A DNA stretch of 64,000 nucleotides from Burkholderiaceae bacterium (GTDB lineage Bacteria > Pseudomonadota > Gammaproteobacteria > Burkholderiales > Burkholderiaceae), in NCBI GenBank assembly GCA_947448415.1, contig CANFMT010000003.1, positions 1 to 64,000 of the forward strand, given 5' to 3'. Shown here piece by piece: positions 35,608 to 44,047 of the stretch. Position numbers and translations under genes: made by a program. The notes below the pieces were generated by a model. That model ran no database searches and had not been told where the DNA came from. It saw nothing but the letters and a program-made list of their open reading frames with translations. Numbering within the stretch: position 1 is the first letter of the stretch; the number at the start of each line of letters is the position of its first letter.

Positions 35608-36408
35608 ATGACTGGACGATTAGACGGTAAAGTTGCTTTTATAACAGGAGCAGGATCAGTTGGTCCTGGCTGGGGAAATGGGCGTGCAACAGCAATTCGG
35701 TTTGCGCAAGAAGGGGCAAAAGTATTTGCCACCGATATTGATTTGGCTAATTTAGATGAAACGCTCCATTTGGCTGGTGATGCTGCAAAAAATATTACAA
35801 CAGCAAAGCTAGATATATTTCAAGCAAGCGCTATTGAAGAGAGTATTCAGGCTTGCATTCAAAAGTACGGAGCTCTTAATATTTTGGTGAATGTTGTAGG
35901 CGGCTCCGCTAAAGGTGGTCCTGTTGAAATGACTGAAGAGGTTTGGGATGCACAGGTCGATTTCAATCTCAAAAGTGTCTTTTTGACTTGTAAATATGCG
36001 CTCCCACAGATGGTTAAGCAGGAAAAAGGATCAATTATTAATTTTGCATCTACCTCTGGAACTCGTTGGACTGGTTCTGCACAGATCGCCTATGCAGCCA
36101 CAAAAGCAGGCGTGATTCAGTTCTCTAAAGTTTTAGCAGTGCAATACGCCAAGCAAAATATTCGAGTCAATACCATCGTTCCTGGACAGCTTCACACTCC
36201 AATGGTAGAGACGCGTCTGGCTAAACAGCGCGTTGGTGGGGACGTTGAGTTACTATTAAAGCAACGGCAATCACGTATTCCGCTACCATTCATGGGTGAT
36301 GGACGCGATACTGCAAATGCAGCTCTTTTCTTGGCTTCAGAAGAATCTCGTTTTGTTACCGGCTCAGAGATTGTTGTTGATGGCGGTATGTCTGCAAGAT
36401 GTGATTAA
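35608..36408 (+). CDS. Short-chain dehydrogenase/reductase 1
   Basis: A 266-aa classical SDR. The cofactor loop is extended (FITGAGSVGPGWGNGRATAI). The active site has Ser in NFASTSGTRWTG and YAATK (Y162, K166). NVVGGS is the NNAG-equivalent, and FVTGSEIVVDGGMSA ends it. The Asp after the second strand (FATDIDLANL) favours NAD(H). The insertion at the glycine loop (GPGWGNG) is shared with the SDR at 39523, so these are likely paralogs acting on successive intermediates. It overlaps nothing and is two bases from the next Bug gene. Confidence 0.9.
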   Translation: MTGRLDGKVAFITGAGSVGPGWGNGRATAIRFAQEGAKVFATDIDLANLDETLHLAGDAAKNITTAKLDIFQASAIEESIQACIQKYGALNILVNVVGGSAKGGPVEMTEEVWDAQVDFNLKSVFLTCKYALPQMVKQEKGSIINFASTSGTRWTGSAQIAYAATKAGVIQFSKVLAVQYAKQNIRVNTIVPGQLHTPMVETRLAKQRVGGDVELLLKQRQSRIPLPFMGDGRDTANAALFLASEESRFVTGSEIVVDGGMSARCD

Positions 36409-36410
36409 TC

Positions 36411-37364
36411 ATGAAGATCTTTAAAACCCTTCTTCTGCTTTTTATTGGTGTTCTTGCTGGGGCTACTTATGCTCAGCCAAATAACATTATCAAAATGATT
36501 GTTGCCTTTCCTCCGGGTGGTCCAGTTGATTCAATGGCACGATCTTTAGTGGAGCCACTCGGTAAAGAGCTCAATGCACAAATCGTGATTGAGAATAAGC
36601 CAGGTGGCAATGGCGCTATTGCTGCAGAATATCTGGCAGCCAATCCGGCCGATGGAAAAACCTTGTGGTTCACCAGTGCTGGAGCGGTTGCTATTAACCC
36701 TGGTCTTTATGAAAAGCTGTCATATAACCCAGTAAAAGATTTGGCCCCAGTATCTTTGGTTGCTAATAATGTGGAAGTATTAGTTGTTAACCCAAATAGT
36801 CCGGCAAATAATGCCGCAGAGTTTGTCGCTCTGGCCAAAAGCAAAGACTTAACCATGGGATCCTCTGGTACCGGTAGTGTTCCTCATTTAGCCCTAGAGC
36901 AGTTGAATGACTCAGCGGGCGTAAAAATCATGCATGTTCCCTATAAGGGCGCTGCTCCAGCAATTACGGATGTAATGGCTGGACATGTGGATGGATTCTT
37001 TGGTGATATTCCCGGATTAATTGGATACATCAAGAGTGGAAAACTAAAACCTATTGGACTTGCTGCTGATAAGCGTAATAGCGCCATTCCTGATGTAAAA
37101 ACATTTAATGAAATGGGTATTAAGGGTGTAGATACAAATAATTGGTATGCAGTATTTGTTAAGGTCGGAACACCTAAGGCGGATATTGAGCGTTTGAGTA
37201 TGGCGCTAAAAAAAGTGGTGAAGCAGGACCCCTTAAACTCAAAACTATCTCAATCTGGCAGCGAGCCTGTAGGTTCATCTCCAGAAGAGCTTGGAATTGT
37301 TCTAAAAAGAGATATTGCAAAGTGGTCTCAATTAATTAAAGCAAAGAAAATTACAGCGGAATAA
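36411..37364 (+). CDS. Bug-family (TctC) periplasmic substrate receptor 5
   Basis: A 317-aa receptor. The signal peptide ends GVLAGATYAQP. The mature start NIIKMIVAFPPGGPVDSMAR replaces the typical PFxPGGxxD with AFPPGGPVD. NKPGGNGAIAAEYLAANPAD, MHVPYKGAAPAITDVMAGHV and VDTNNWYAVFVKVGTPKADI follow. The start is only 2 bp after the SDR stop, so it is tightly co-translated. A CMD-family gene follows by 5 bp. Confidence 0.92.
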   Translation: MKIFKTLLLLFIGVLAGATYAQPNNIIKMIVAFPPGGPVDSMARSLVEPLGKELNAQIVIENKPGGNGAIAAEYLAANPADGKTLWFTSAGAVAINPGLYEKLSYNPVKDLAPVSLVANNVEVLVVNPNSPANNAAEFVALAKSKDLTMGSSGTGSVPHLALEQLNDSAGVKIMHVPYKGAAPAITDVMAGHVDGFFGDIPGLIGYIKSGKLKPIGLAADKRNSAIPDVKTFNEMGIKGVDTNNWYAVFVKVGTPKADIERLSMALKKVVKQDPLNSKLSQSGSEPVGSSPEELGIVLKRDIAKWSQLIKAKKITAE

Positions 37365-37369
37365 ACATC

Positions 37370-37888
37370 ATGAGCAATCGAATCAACCCAGTTGTGCCCG
37401 GAAGCAAGCCAGAATTAGCAGAGATTGAAAAAAAGATTATTGAAGAGCGTGGCCGTGTTTCGCCTCTGTATCAAACCCTCTTAAATGCTCCTGAGATTGC
37501 TCAGGGCTGGGAGGCATTGTTGACGGCCATTCGCAATCGAAATTCTTTGTCACCAGCCATTCGAGAGATGATCATTTTGCGCGTTGCCATTTTGAATCGG
37601 GCTGATTATGAGTTCGATGCACACGAGCCACATGCTTTAAAGGCGGGCGTAAGTCCAGAAAAAATTGCTGCTATTAGACTGATAGAGATACCCGATCTCT
37701 TTACCGAACAAGAAATGCTTGTTCTGAACTTAACTGATGTCATGACAAAAGAGATTCAGGTGTCTGACCAATTATTTGACAGAATAAAGCCCATGTTTAA
37801 TGACAAGGAACGCCTTGAGTTGGTTGCTACTATTGCGGCTTACAACATGGTTTCTAGGCTATTAAACGCTTTGCATGTGGGGCATTGA
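37370..37888 (+). CDS. Carboxymuconolactone decarboxylase (CMD) family protein
   Basis: A 172-aa AhpD-like fold protein. The core AIREMIILRVAILNRADYEFDAHEPHALKAGVS keeps the Glu and His of the CMD helical motif (partial quote at positions 66-97). It lacks the CxxC pair of AhpD, so it is not a peroxidase. Members include 4-carboxymuconolactone decarboxylase and many uncharacterised proteins; the neighbouring genes suggest a ring-derived lactone or carboxylate. The stop precedes the next gene's ATG by one base. Confidence 0.85.
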   Translation: MSNRINPVVPGSKPELAEIEKKIIEERGRVSPLYQTLLNAPEIAQGWEALLTAIRNRNSLSPAIREMIILRVAILNRADYEFDAHEPHALKAGVSPEKIAAIRLIEIPDLFTEQEMLVLNLTDVMTKEIQVSDQLFDRIKPMFNDKERLELVATIAAYNMVSRLLNALHVGH

Positions 37889-37889
37889 G

Positions 37890-38495
37890 ATGGAGAATCA
37901 GCCGATCAATCTATTGATAATGCGTGCCAAGCTTAAAAGCGGAGACTCCCAAAGTATTGAAAAGGTGGCCGCCACCTTGAGACTGGACAAACAGAATGAA
38001 TATCAGAAAATCATTCTAACTAGCAATGAGCAGACTTTGGATTTCTATGGATATTTTTATTTAAATGCTCCTACAGCTCTAAATCCAATTGATGCAAAGG
38101 CCTTCTTAGGTCAGAGCGCTGATGCATTTACAGATGTTGAGATTAGTCGTTTAGTCATTCAGGATTCGATTGAGGGATACTCCAAAGAGTTAGCTCCAGT
38201 AAATCGCTACGTTGTGGAGATGGACCCTGAGACAGGGTGGCAAGAGGAATTATTTGCCTGGTACGACCAAGAACATCTTCCAGGACTTGCTAATGTGCCC
38301 GGATGTATTGCCGCTATGCGTTGCATTAATCTAGACCATAGCCCATTCTCTATTGCTTTTTATGATCTCATTAACCCTGAGGTACTAGGTTGTGAGCCGT
38401 GGTTGAAAATAAGATATACATCATGGAGTGACCGTGTGAGACCTCATTTCACGAATGTCAGAAGAACAATGTTGAGTCTTATCTCAGAAGAATAA
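37890..38495 (+). CDS. Unknown protein, possible dimeric alpha/beta-barrel fold
   Basis: A 201-aa protein not confidently recognised. I chose the ATG at 37890 (TGA-G-ATG junction with the CMD gene) over one five codons upstream. Its second half, ELFAWYDQEHLPGLANVPG followed by CIAAMRC and FSIAFYDL, has the W-Y-D-x-EHLP and VPG pattern of ferredoxin-like (EthD/ABM-like) barrel proteins; the first half may be a diverged repeat of the same fold. Such small proteins can be lyases, isomerases or monooxygenases. Its position in the middle of the catabolic operon suggests a step acting on the pathway compound. Confidence 0.7.
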   Translation: MENQPINLLIMRAKLKSGDSQSIEKVAATLRLDKQNEYQKIILTSNEQTLDFYGYFYLNAPTALNPIDAKAFLGQSADAFTDVEISRLVIQDSIEGYSKELAPVNRYVVEMDPETGWQEELFAWYDQEHLPGLANVPGCIAAMRCINLDHSPFSIAFYDLINPEVLGCEPWLKIRYTSWSDRVRPHFTNVRRTMLSLISEE

Positions 38496-38504
38496 GGAGA
38501 CAAT

Positions 38505-39509
38505 ATGAAAAAAGATGCCATTACGCGTCGCCAATGGTGCAAGCTCGGTGCCGCTACCTTAACTAGCCTAAGTGCTCCAAGTCTATTTGTTCTCAGCACT
38601 CCTGCATCTGCACAAGCCTATCCTAACCGACCAATCAAAATGATTTCCCCTTGGACACCAGGAGGGGGAACGGATCTAGTAGGACGTAATTTAGCAACAG
38701 CTATGTCACAAATTCTGGGTCAAAGCATTATTTATGAAAACAAACCTGGTGGCGGGACTGTAATTGGATCGGATTACGTAGCCAAGGCTGCGCCGGATGG
38801 ATATACCTTGCTTTTAACGACCTCTGCGCATTCTATTAATAGCAGTCTAATTAAAAATCTTCCATACAACACCGAAAAATCATTTGCAGATGTAGCCCTT
38901 ATCTGTAAGGGGCCTAATATCTTAGTTACTAGGCCGGATAGCCCTTATAAAACAGTTAAAGATATTATTACTGCAGCGAAAGCTAATCCAGGTAAGTTAA
39001 CTTATGGGTCCTCGGGCAACGGTAGTGCCGTGCACTTAACGGCTGAATTATTTAAATTAATGGCTAAGGTAGATATTACGCATGTTCCCTACAAAGGTGC
39101 TGGCCCTGCTTATGTAGATTTGATGGGTGGTCAAATTGATTTTGTATTCGCAACTGCTGCTGGGGTGGGAAAGTTTATTGATGCAGGAAAGATGTATGGC
39201 ATTGCAGTAACTTCTGCAGCCCGCTCACCTAGCTGGCCAAAAATACCGACAGTTGCAGAGTCCGGTGTGCCAGGATTTGAGGCTGATGTTTGGTATGCCT
39301 TATTCACCACGGGTGGAACACCGCCTGATATTGTGAAGAAATTAAATACCGCTGCCCGTGCCGCTGTTAATACAGAAGAATTTAGAAGTCGAATTGAAGG
39401 CGAGGGTTTAACAGTTGCAATCGGAAATCCTCAGGACCTCACGCGTCAAATTAAAACTGATGAAGAGCGCTGGGGGAAAGTAGTCAATCAGGCCAAGATA
39501 ACCATCTAA
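38505..39509 (+). CDS. Bug-family (TctC) receptor 6 with Tat-like signal
   Basis: A 334-aa receptor. Unlike its neighbours, the N-terminus MKKDAITRRQWCKLGAATLT has an RR pair before a modest hydrophobic stretch ending ASAQ, resembling a twin-arginine signal. The mature start YPNRPIKMISPWTPGGGTDL and GGGTVIGSDYVAKAAPDGYT are Bug motifs. ITHVPYKGAGPAYVDLMGGQ is typical. If it is a Tat signal, the protein would fold in the cytoplasm before export. It is 9 bp after the unknown barrel protein and 13 bp before an SDR. Confidence 0.9.
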   Translation: MKKDAITRRQWCKLGAATLTSLSAPSLFVLSTPASAQAYPNRPIKMISPWTPGGGTDLVGRNLATAMSQILGQSIIYENKPGGGTVIGSDYVAKAAPDGYTLLLTTSAHSINSSLIKNLPYNTEKSFADVALICKGPNILVTRPDSPYKTVKDIITAAKANPGKLTYGSSGNGSAVHLTAELFKLMAKVDITHVPYKGAGPAYVDLMGGQIDFVFATAAGVGKFIDAGKMYGIAVTSAARSPSWPKIPTVAESGVPGFEADVWYALFTTGGTPPDIVKKLNTAARAAVNTEEFRSRIEGEGLTVAIGNPQDLTRQIKTDEERWGKVVNQAKITI

Positions 39510-39522
39510 CTCTAGAAAAAAT

Positions 39523-40335
39523 ATGAAAACAAATAATTTGAAAAAAAGACTGGATGGCAAGGTAGCGGTCATTGTTGGTGCAGGTCAGCAGCCTGGAGAA
39601 ACCCCAGGTAATGGCAAGGCTACAGCTATTCGGTTTGCTCAGGAGGGAGCTACTCTACTTTTAGTAGATATTAATGAAGCCTGGGTAAATGATACCTATG
39701 AAGCGGTGAAAGAGTGTGGCGGCCAGGCATCCATATTGATCGCTGACGTTACCAAGGAAGAGAGCTGCCAGGAGATTGCTAAGACGGCTGTGGAGCGTTA
39801 CGGCAGAATTGATGTTCTGCATTACAACGTAGGTAGGTCAAGAGGCGATCGCAAAACAGTTGATATGGATGTGCAGATGTGGGATGAGATTATGGCTATG
39901 AATCTCAAAGGTATGTTTATGACTTGTAAGGCAGTTTTGCCGCAAATGATTGCGCAGAAATCGGGAAGCATCATCAATATATCCTCAACCTCATCATTCG
40001 CTGCTCGCCCATCCATTACTTATAAAACGAGTAAAGGCGCAATCAATACAATGACGCAGCATATTGCCATGGAAAATGCAGCGTATGGCATTCGAGCGAA
40101 TGCCATTTTGCCGGGGCTGATTGATACGCCGATGGCAATTGAGCGCAGAGCGGCAGAGCGTAAAGTTTCACGCGATGTTATTCGCGCTGAGAGAGAAGTG
40201 CTGGTACCTATGAAGCGAATGGGCACTGCATGGGACGTTGCCAATACTGCAGTTTTTTTAGCTTCCGATGAATCAAGCTATGTGACAGGCGTCCTCATTC
40301 CAGTGGATGGTGGCCTATTATTAAAAGCAGGTTAA
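39523..40335 (+). CDS. Short-chain dehydrogenase/reductase 2
   Basis: A 270-aa classical SDR. The glycine loop has an extra segment (GAGQQPGETPGNGKATAI). The active site has ISSTSSFAARPSITYKTSK (Ser, Y167, K171). LVDINEAW after strand 2 suggests NAD(H), and NVGRSRGDRKT is the NNAG-like segment. The stretch GNG-x-ATAIRFAQEGA is identical in type to the SDR at 35608. It is the last gene of the long plus operon and converges with the dioxygenase gene, leaving 19 bp between stops. Confidence 0.9.
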   Translation: MKTNNLKKRLDGKVAVIVGAGQQPGETPGNGKATAIRFAQEGATLLLVDINEAWVNDTYEAVKECGGQASILIADVTKEESCQEIAKTAVERYGRIDVLHYNVGRSRGDRKTVDMDVQMWDEIMAMNLKGMFMTCKAVLPQMIAQKSGSIINISSTSSFAARPSITYKTSKGAINTMTQHIAMENAAYGIRANAILPGLIDTPMAIERRAAERKVSRDVIRAEREVLVPMKRMGTAWDVANTAVFLASDESSYVTGVLIPVDGGLLLKAG

Positions 40336-40354
40336 TAGATAACGCTTTTAAGTA

Positions 40355-41203
40355 TTATGCGAATGCTTGTAATGCATCACCCTCAAGCATGATGCGATAG
40401 AGGTAGCGACCCTCTTCGGGATTGTAGTCTGCGTTTGCTTGATGCATCACGCTACGATTATCCCAAATGACAAAGTCACCCTCTGCCCAACGGTGGCGGT
40501 ATTCGTATTTAGTATCGGTTGCATGTTCATAGAGAGAGTTGATCAGCGCAAAGCCTTCATCAGCATCCATAGTCTCAATACCTTCCATACGTCCTGTATT
40601 GAGATATAGGGCTGGACGCTTGCTTACTGGATGACGAATGACTAGAGGTTGATATACCTTCGGTATCTTTGCAAAGTCTTCTTCGCTAAGCTTGGTGAAG
40701 GTGCGCGGACTGCGGCTACTCTCATGCACATGCAAAGAGCGTAAATGAACAATTTTTTCTTGAAGGCCGAGTGGTAGGTCGTCGAACGCTTGGCGAACAT
40801 CCACAAATTGCGTGTCACCACCTTTGCTAGGAATGGTTACAGCAGAAAGTGCCGTAGCCTTGGGTGGACAAACTGAATTGGAGTGATCGGTATGGTAATT
40901 TTCTCCGCGAACTTGTAGTTTTCCATCTTTTAGCGGCAAATCCTTGGTCGAGTTGTATCCCACCATGGGGAAGTCTGGAAGAACATACTTTTGGAGTTGC
41001 TGCGGCATCAAATCACCAAATATTTCTCCCGCACGCACTAAATCTGCTGGCCCTAAAAATTGTTTAGGAAATACCAGAACAGCGAACTCGCTCAATAGCG
41101 ATTTGAGTTTTGCATGAGTATCCCGATCTAAATCTTTTTTGAGATCTATAGCCGTAATTTTTGCGCCAAAATGAGGTGATATTGGAGAAATTTCCATGGT
41201 CAT
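40355..41203 (-). CDS. TauD/TfdA-type Fe(II)/2-oxoglutarate dioxygenase
   Basis: A 282-aa 2-oxoglutarate-dependent dioxygenase. The iron ligands are HTD in ENYHTDHSNSVCPP (H104, D106) and the distal His in NRSVMHQANADYNP, with the 2-oxoglutarate Arg in GRYLYRIML. The start ATG at 41203 lies one base after the stop of the upstream Bug gene. Family members hydroxylate taurine, aryloxyacetates and other acids, often releasing the leaving group. The substrate is probably the ligand of that Bug protein. Confidence 0.9.
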   Translation of the reverse strand: MTMEISPISPHFGAKITAIDLKKDLDRDTHAKLKSLLSEFAVLVFPKQFLGPADLVRAGEIFGDLMPQQLQKYVLPDFPMVGYNSTKDLPLKDGKLQVRGENYHTDHSNSVCPPKATALSAVTIPSKGGDTQFVDVRQAFDDLPLGLQEKIVHLRSLHVHESSRSPRTFTKLSEEDFAKIPKVYQPLVIRHPVSKRPALYLNTGRMEGIETMDADEGFALINSLYEHATDTKYEYRHRWAEGDFVIWDNRSVMHQANADYNPEEGRYLYRIMLEGDALQAFA

Positions 41204-41204
41204 A

Positions 41205-42176
41205 TTATTCTGCTTTGATGCCAGTTTCTCGAGCCACTTTAGCCCACTTATTAGTTTCATCGGCCATAAACTTTTTGAAGTTTGCCCTCGTCATGGGTAT
41301 CGCTTCAGCTCCTTCGTTATCAAATCTTTTCTTGATATCTGCAGAGGCAAGCGATGCATTGATGGCCTGATGAAGCTGATCGACAATATTCATTGGAGTA
41401 CCTGCTGGTGCTAGTATTCCCCACCAATTACTAGCATCAACGTCGATACCGGATTCCATTAATGTTGGCACCTTAGGAATAATCCCGATGCGCTTAGGTC
41501 CTGCTACGGCTAAGAGTTTAATTTGTCCGGCACTTAAGAAGCTTTGCATTTGAATCAAGCTGCCAATCGATCCCTGTATATGCCCTGCTGCCAAATCTAC
41601 TAAAGCAGGACCGCCTCCCTTGTAATGAACGATGTCAAAATCGGCGCCTGAACGAAGTTTTATGAGTTCAAGTGCAAAGTGCTGAAAGCTTGCTACACCA
41701 GCTGATCCAAAATTAACTTTTCCAGGATTCTTTTTTGAGTATTCAACAAACTCACCGATTGTATTGACTGGAAAGGAGCTATTTACCGCAATGACACTAG
41801 GTCCCATCCCAAGCATTGCAACCGGAATAAATGATTTATTTGGATCGTAATTTAGCTTCATGATGGAAGAGTTCATCGTAAAGGTAGATGAGACCAGTAG
41901 GAGTGTGCTGCCATCAGGATCGGAATGCGCCGCTAAATCTGCGCCAAGAGTGCCACCAGCGCCAGGTTTATTTTCAACAATGACAGAGGTCTTTAGACGC
42001 GCACTCAGCTCTTGAGCAAGCGCTCTGCCAACAATGTCATTGCTACCGCCTGGAGCGAAGGCAACAATAATCCGAATTTTTTTAGGTAAGGTTGCTGCAG
42101 AAGCGCTACATATCCAGAGAATAGGAAAAAGGAGCGTAAGCACTAATATTTTTTTGAATATTGTATGTAGTCTCAT
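41205..42176 (-). CDS. Bug-family (TctC) periplasmic substrate receptor 7
   Basis: A 323-aa receptor. The signal peptide is ILVLTLLFPILWICSASAA, and the mature start is LPKKIRIIVAFAPGGSNDIV. NKPGAGGTLGADLAAHSDPDG, FDIVHYKGGGPALVDLAAGH and DASNWWGILAPAGTPMNIV follow. The HYKGG variant and the WWGI motif place it with the Bugs at 27902 and 44913. It precedes the dioxygenase gene by one base and follows the 2-hydroxyacid dehydrogenase. Confidence 0.92.
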   Translation of the reverse strand: MRLHTIFKKILVLTLLFPILWICSASAATLPKKIRIIVAFAPGGSNDIVGRALAQELSARLKTSVIVENKPGAGGTLGADLAAHSDPDGSTLLLVSSTFTMNSSIMKLNYDPNKSFIPVAMLGMGPSVIAVNSSFPVNTIGEFVEYSKKNPGKVNFGSAGVASFQHFALELIKLRSGADFDIVHYKGGGPALVDLAAGHIQGSIGSLIQMQSFLSAGQIKLLAVAGPKRIGIIPKVPTLMESGIDVDASNWWGILAPAGTPMNIVDQLHQAINASLASADIKKRFDNEGAEAIPMTRANFKKFMADETNKWAKVARETGIKAE

Positions 42177-42222
42177 AATTTTTATTATTGATGGCTAATA
42201 TATTTTAGTGGGCTAAACAGTT

Positions 42223-43155
42223 TTATAACACCGAATTTGTAGGAGGTTTTCCTGCAAGTACATCAATTACCTGTTGGGCTACTTGGAGTGCGCTGCGTTC
42301 TTGGGTTTCTTCTGTTCCTCCCGCAGCATGAGGCGTGGCAACAACATTCTCGAGGGAAAGGAGGTGGTAGTCGGGGGGTGGGGGCTCAACCTCAAAGACA
42401 TCTAAGCCTGCACCAAATAAATGCCCGTTTTTCAATGATTCAAATAATGCAGTCTCATCGATTAAGCCGCCTCGCGAGACGTTAATTAAAATAGCGTTTC
42501 GTTTCATGAGAGCGATTTCTTTTGCGCCAATAATGTGCCGATTAGATTCACGCATGGGTATATGCAAAGACAAAAGATCTACTTGTGGAAGTAATTCATG
42601 GAGACTGGCACAGCGTTGATGAGGAATATCGGCCCATCTATCAGGGGGTGCGTTAGGATCTAGAGCAAGAATCTTGGCATCAAATGCGCCAATCCATTTT
42701 TTGGCAATATTACGACCGATATTTCCCATGCCTACGATGCCAATAGTCTTGCCATACATCTCAATACCAAGATGATGGGGGCGAACAATTTTGTCACCGC
42801 GTCGCAACATTCTGTCAAAGCGTGAGGTACGACGAGCAACATCTAGGGATAAAGCTAGGGCCATTTCAGCCACAGCTTCGCTATTGATTCCTGGGGTTCG
42901 GCAAACAGGGATACCCAATTCATGTGCGGTTGCAACATCAATTGTTTCAAATCCAACCCCTTGTTTGCAGATTATCTTGAGTTTCTTAGCCCTCCGAATC
43001 TGATCCCCTGTAATTGAGGTCATGCGAACCATTACACCATCAGCCTCTTCTGGCCAATTGGAGATTGCAGGGTCTGGCCAGCAAACAACCTGGGCATGTT
43101 GTTTTGCTAGTTCAATGCCTGCCGGGTGAAATGCATCCAGGATATAAATCTTCAT
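42223..43155 (-). CDS. D-2-hydroxyacid dehydrogenase (NAD-dependent)
   Basis: A 310-aa member of the D-isomer 2-hydroxyacid dehydrogenase family. The NAD motif is GIVGMGNIGRNIAKKW. The catalytic triad is the Arg in INVSRGGLIDE, the Glu in LDVFEVEPPPPD and the His in VATPHAAGG. NSEAVAEMALALSLDVARR is the typical dimerisation-arm region. It may reduce or oxidise a 2-oxo acid from the pathway; the exact substrate is not evident. It is first in the minus operon with the Bug and dioxygenase genes. Confidence 0.9.
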   Translation of the reverse strand: MKIYILDAFHPAGIELAKQHAQVVCWPDPAISNWPEEADGVMVRMTSITGDQIRRAKKLKIICKQGVGFETIDVATAHELGIPVCRTPGINSEAVAEMALALSLDVARRTSRFDRMLRRGDKIVRPHHLGIEMYGKTIGIVGMGNIGRNIAKKWIGAFDAKILALDPNAPPDRWADIPHQRCASLHELLPQVDLLSLHIPMRESNRHIIGAKEIALMKRNAILINVSRGGLIDETALFESLKNGHLFGAGLDVFEVEPPPPDYHLLSLENVVATPHAAGGTEETQERSALQVAQQVIDVLAGKPPTNSVL

Positions 43156-43202
43156 CGTTAATTGCTAGGGTTGCTATTTCAAATCGGTTATAGAATCTTC
43201 AA

Positions 43203-43216
43203 TTAGAGTACTCTAA
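43203..43216. promoter_or_regulatory. 14-bp palindrome TTAGAGTACTCTAA (candidate operator)
   Basis: A perfect 14-bp inverted repeat in the divergent gap between the 2-hydroxyacid dehydrogenase (minus) and the class II aldolase (plus), about 45 bp before each likely start. Its symmetry and position suit a dimeric repressor or activator. Confidence 0.45.
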
Positions 43217-43258
43217 CAAAAAAATAAATGTTTCTGTTGTATGGGAAAAGGGCGGCTA

Positions 43259-44041
43259 ATGAATTACGAAACAAACTTTAAGTCGGTAAAGGATTCAGTG
43301 AGTCCCGAGGAGTGGCAAGCCCGAGTTGATTTAGCAGCTTGCTACCGATTAATGGATCTGTATGGGATGACCGATCTCATCTATAACCACATTACGGCCA
43401 AAATCCCCAATACGGAATATTTATTAATTAATTTGTATGGTCTTCTTTATAAGGAGATCACTGCCTCTAGCCTAGTAAAAATTGATTTAGAGGGAAACAT
43501 TCTTTCTAAGCCAGATACTGACTATGGTATTAACAAGTCCGGATATGTTATTCATGGTGCGATTCATGGCGCTCGCGAGGATGTCAATTGCGTTATCCAT
43601 ACGCATACTAGGGCGGGTATGGCAGTTGCGAGCATGAAAGAGGGCTTGCTGCCGATGACGCAAACTTCAATGCGCTTTGTTGGGCATATGGGGTATCACG
43701 ACTATGAAGGCCCTGCTATTGATTTGGAAGAGCGGGTGCGTTTGGTAGAAGATTTAGGAAGCCATGATGCAATGATTTTGCGTAATCATGGCCTATTAAC
43801 CTGCGGCGCAACGATACAGCAAGCCTTTAATACGATGTACCAATTAGAGCTATCTTGTAGGGCTCAGGTTGATGCGGTGAACTCGCGTGCTGATTTACTG
43901 ATTCCATCCAAAGAGGTGCTAGAGAAAACAGCACACCTCTATCAACCCGGTACACGACGTCCATACGGGGTATTAGAGTGGCATGCCTTACTCCGTTTAT
44001 TAAATGCAGAGTCCTCAAATTACCCGCGTTTTGACAGTTAA
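43259..44041 (+). CDS. Class II aldolase/adducin family protein
   Basis: A 260-aa zinc-dependent aldolase-fold protein. I use the ATG at 43259, just after an AAAAGGG ribosome-binding site; an ATG six codons upstream is less well placed. The zinc site is VIHTHTRAGMAVA (HxH near residue 113), with a later His in MILRNHGLLTCG. The class splits or epimerises hydroxylated keto acids such as fuculose or ribulose phosphates; many beside Bug genes act on non-phosphorylated acids. It is transcribed alone and converges with the nitroreductase gene, with 6 bp between stops. Confidence 0.88.
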   Translation: MNYETNFKSVKDSVSPEEWQARVDLAACYRLMDLYGMTDLIYNHITAKIPNTEYLLINLYGLLYKEITASSLVKIDLEGNILSKPDTDYGINKSGYVIHGAIHGAREDVNCVIHTHTRAGMAVASMKEGLLPMTQTSMRFVGHMGYHDYEGPAIDLEERVRLVEDLGSHDAMILRNHGLLTCGATIQQAFNTMYQLELSCRAQVDAVNSRADLLIPSKEVLEKTAHLYQPGTRRPYGVLEWHALLRLLNAESSNYPRFDS

Positions 44042-44047
44042 ACCCGT

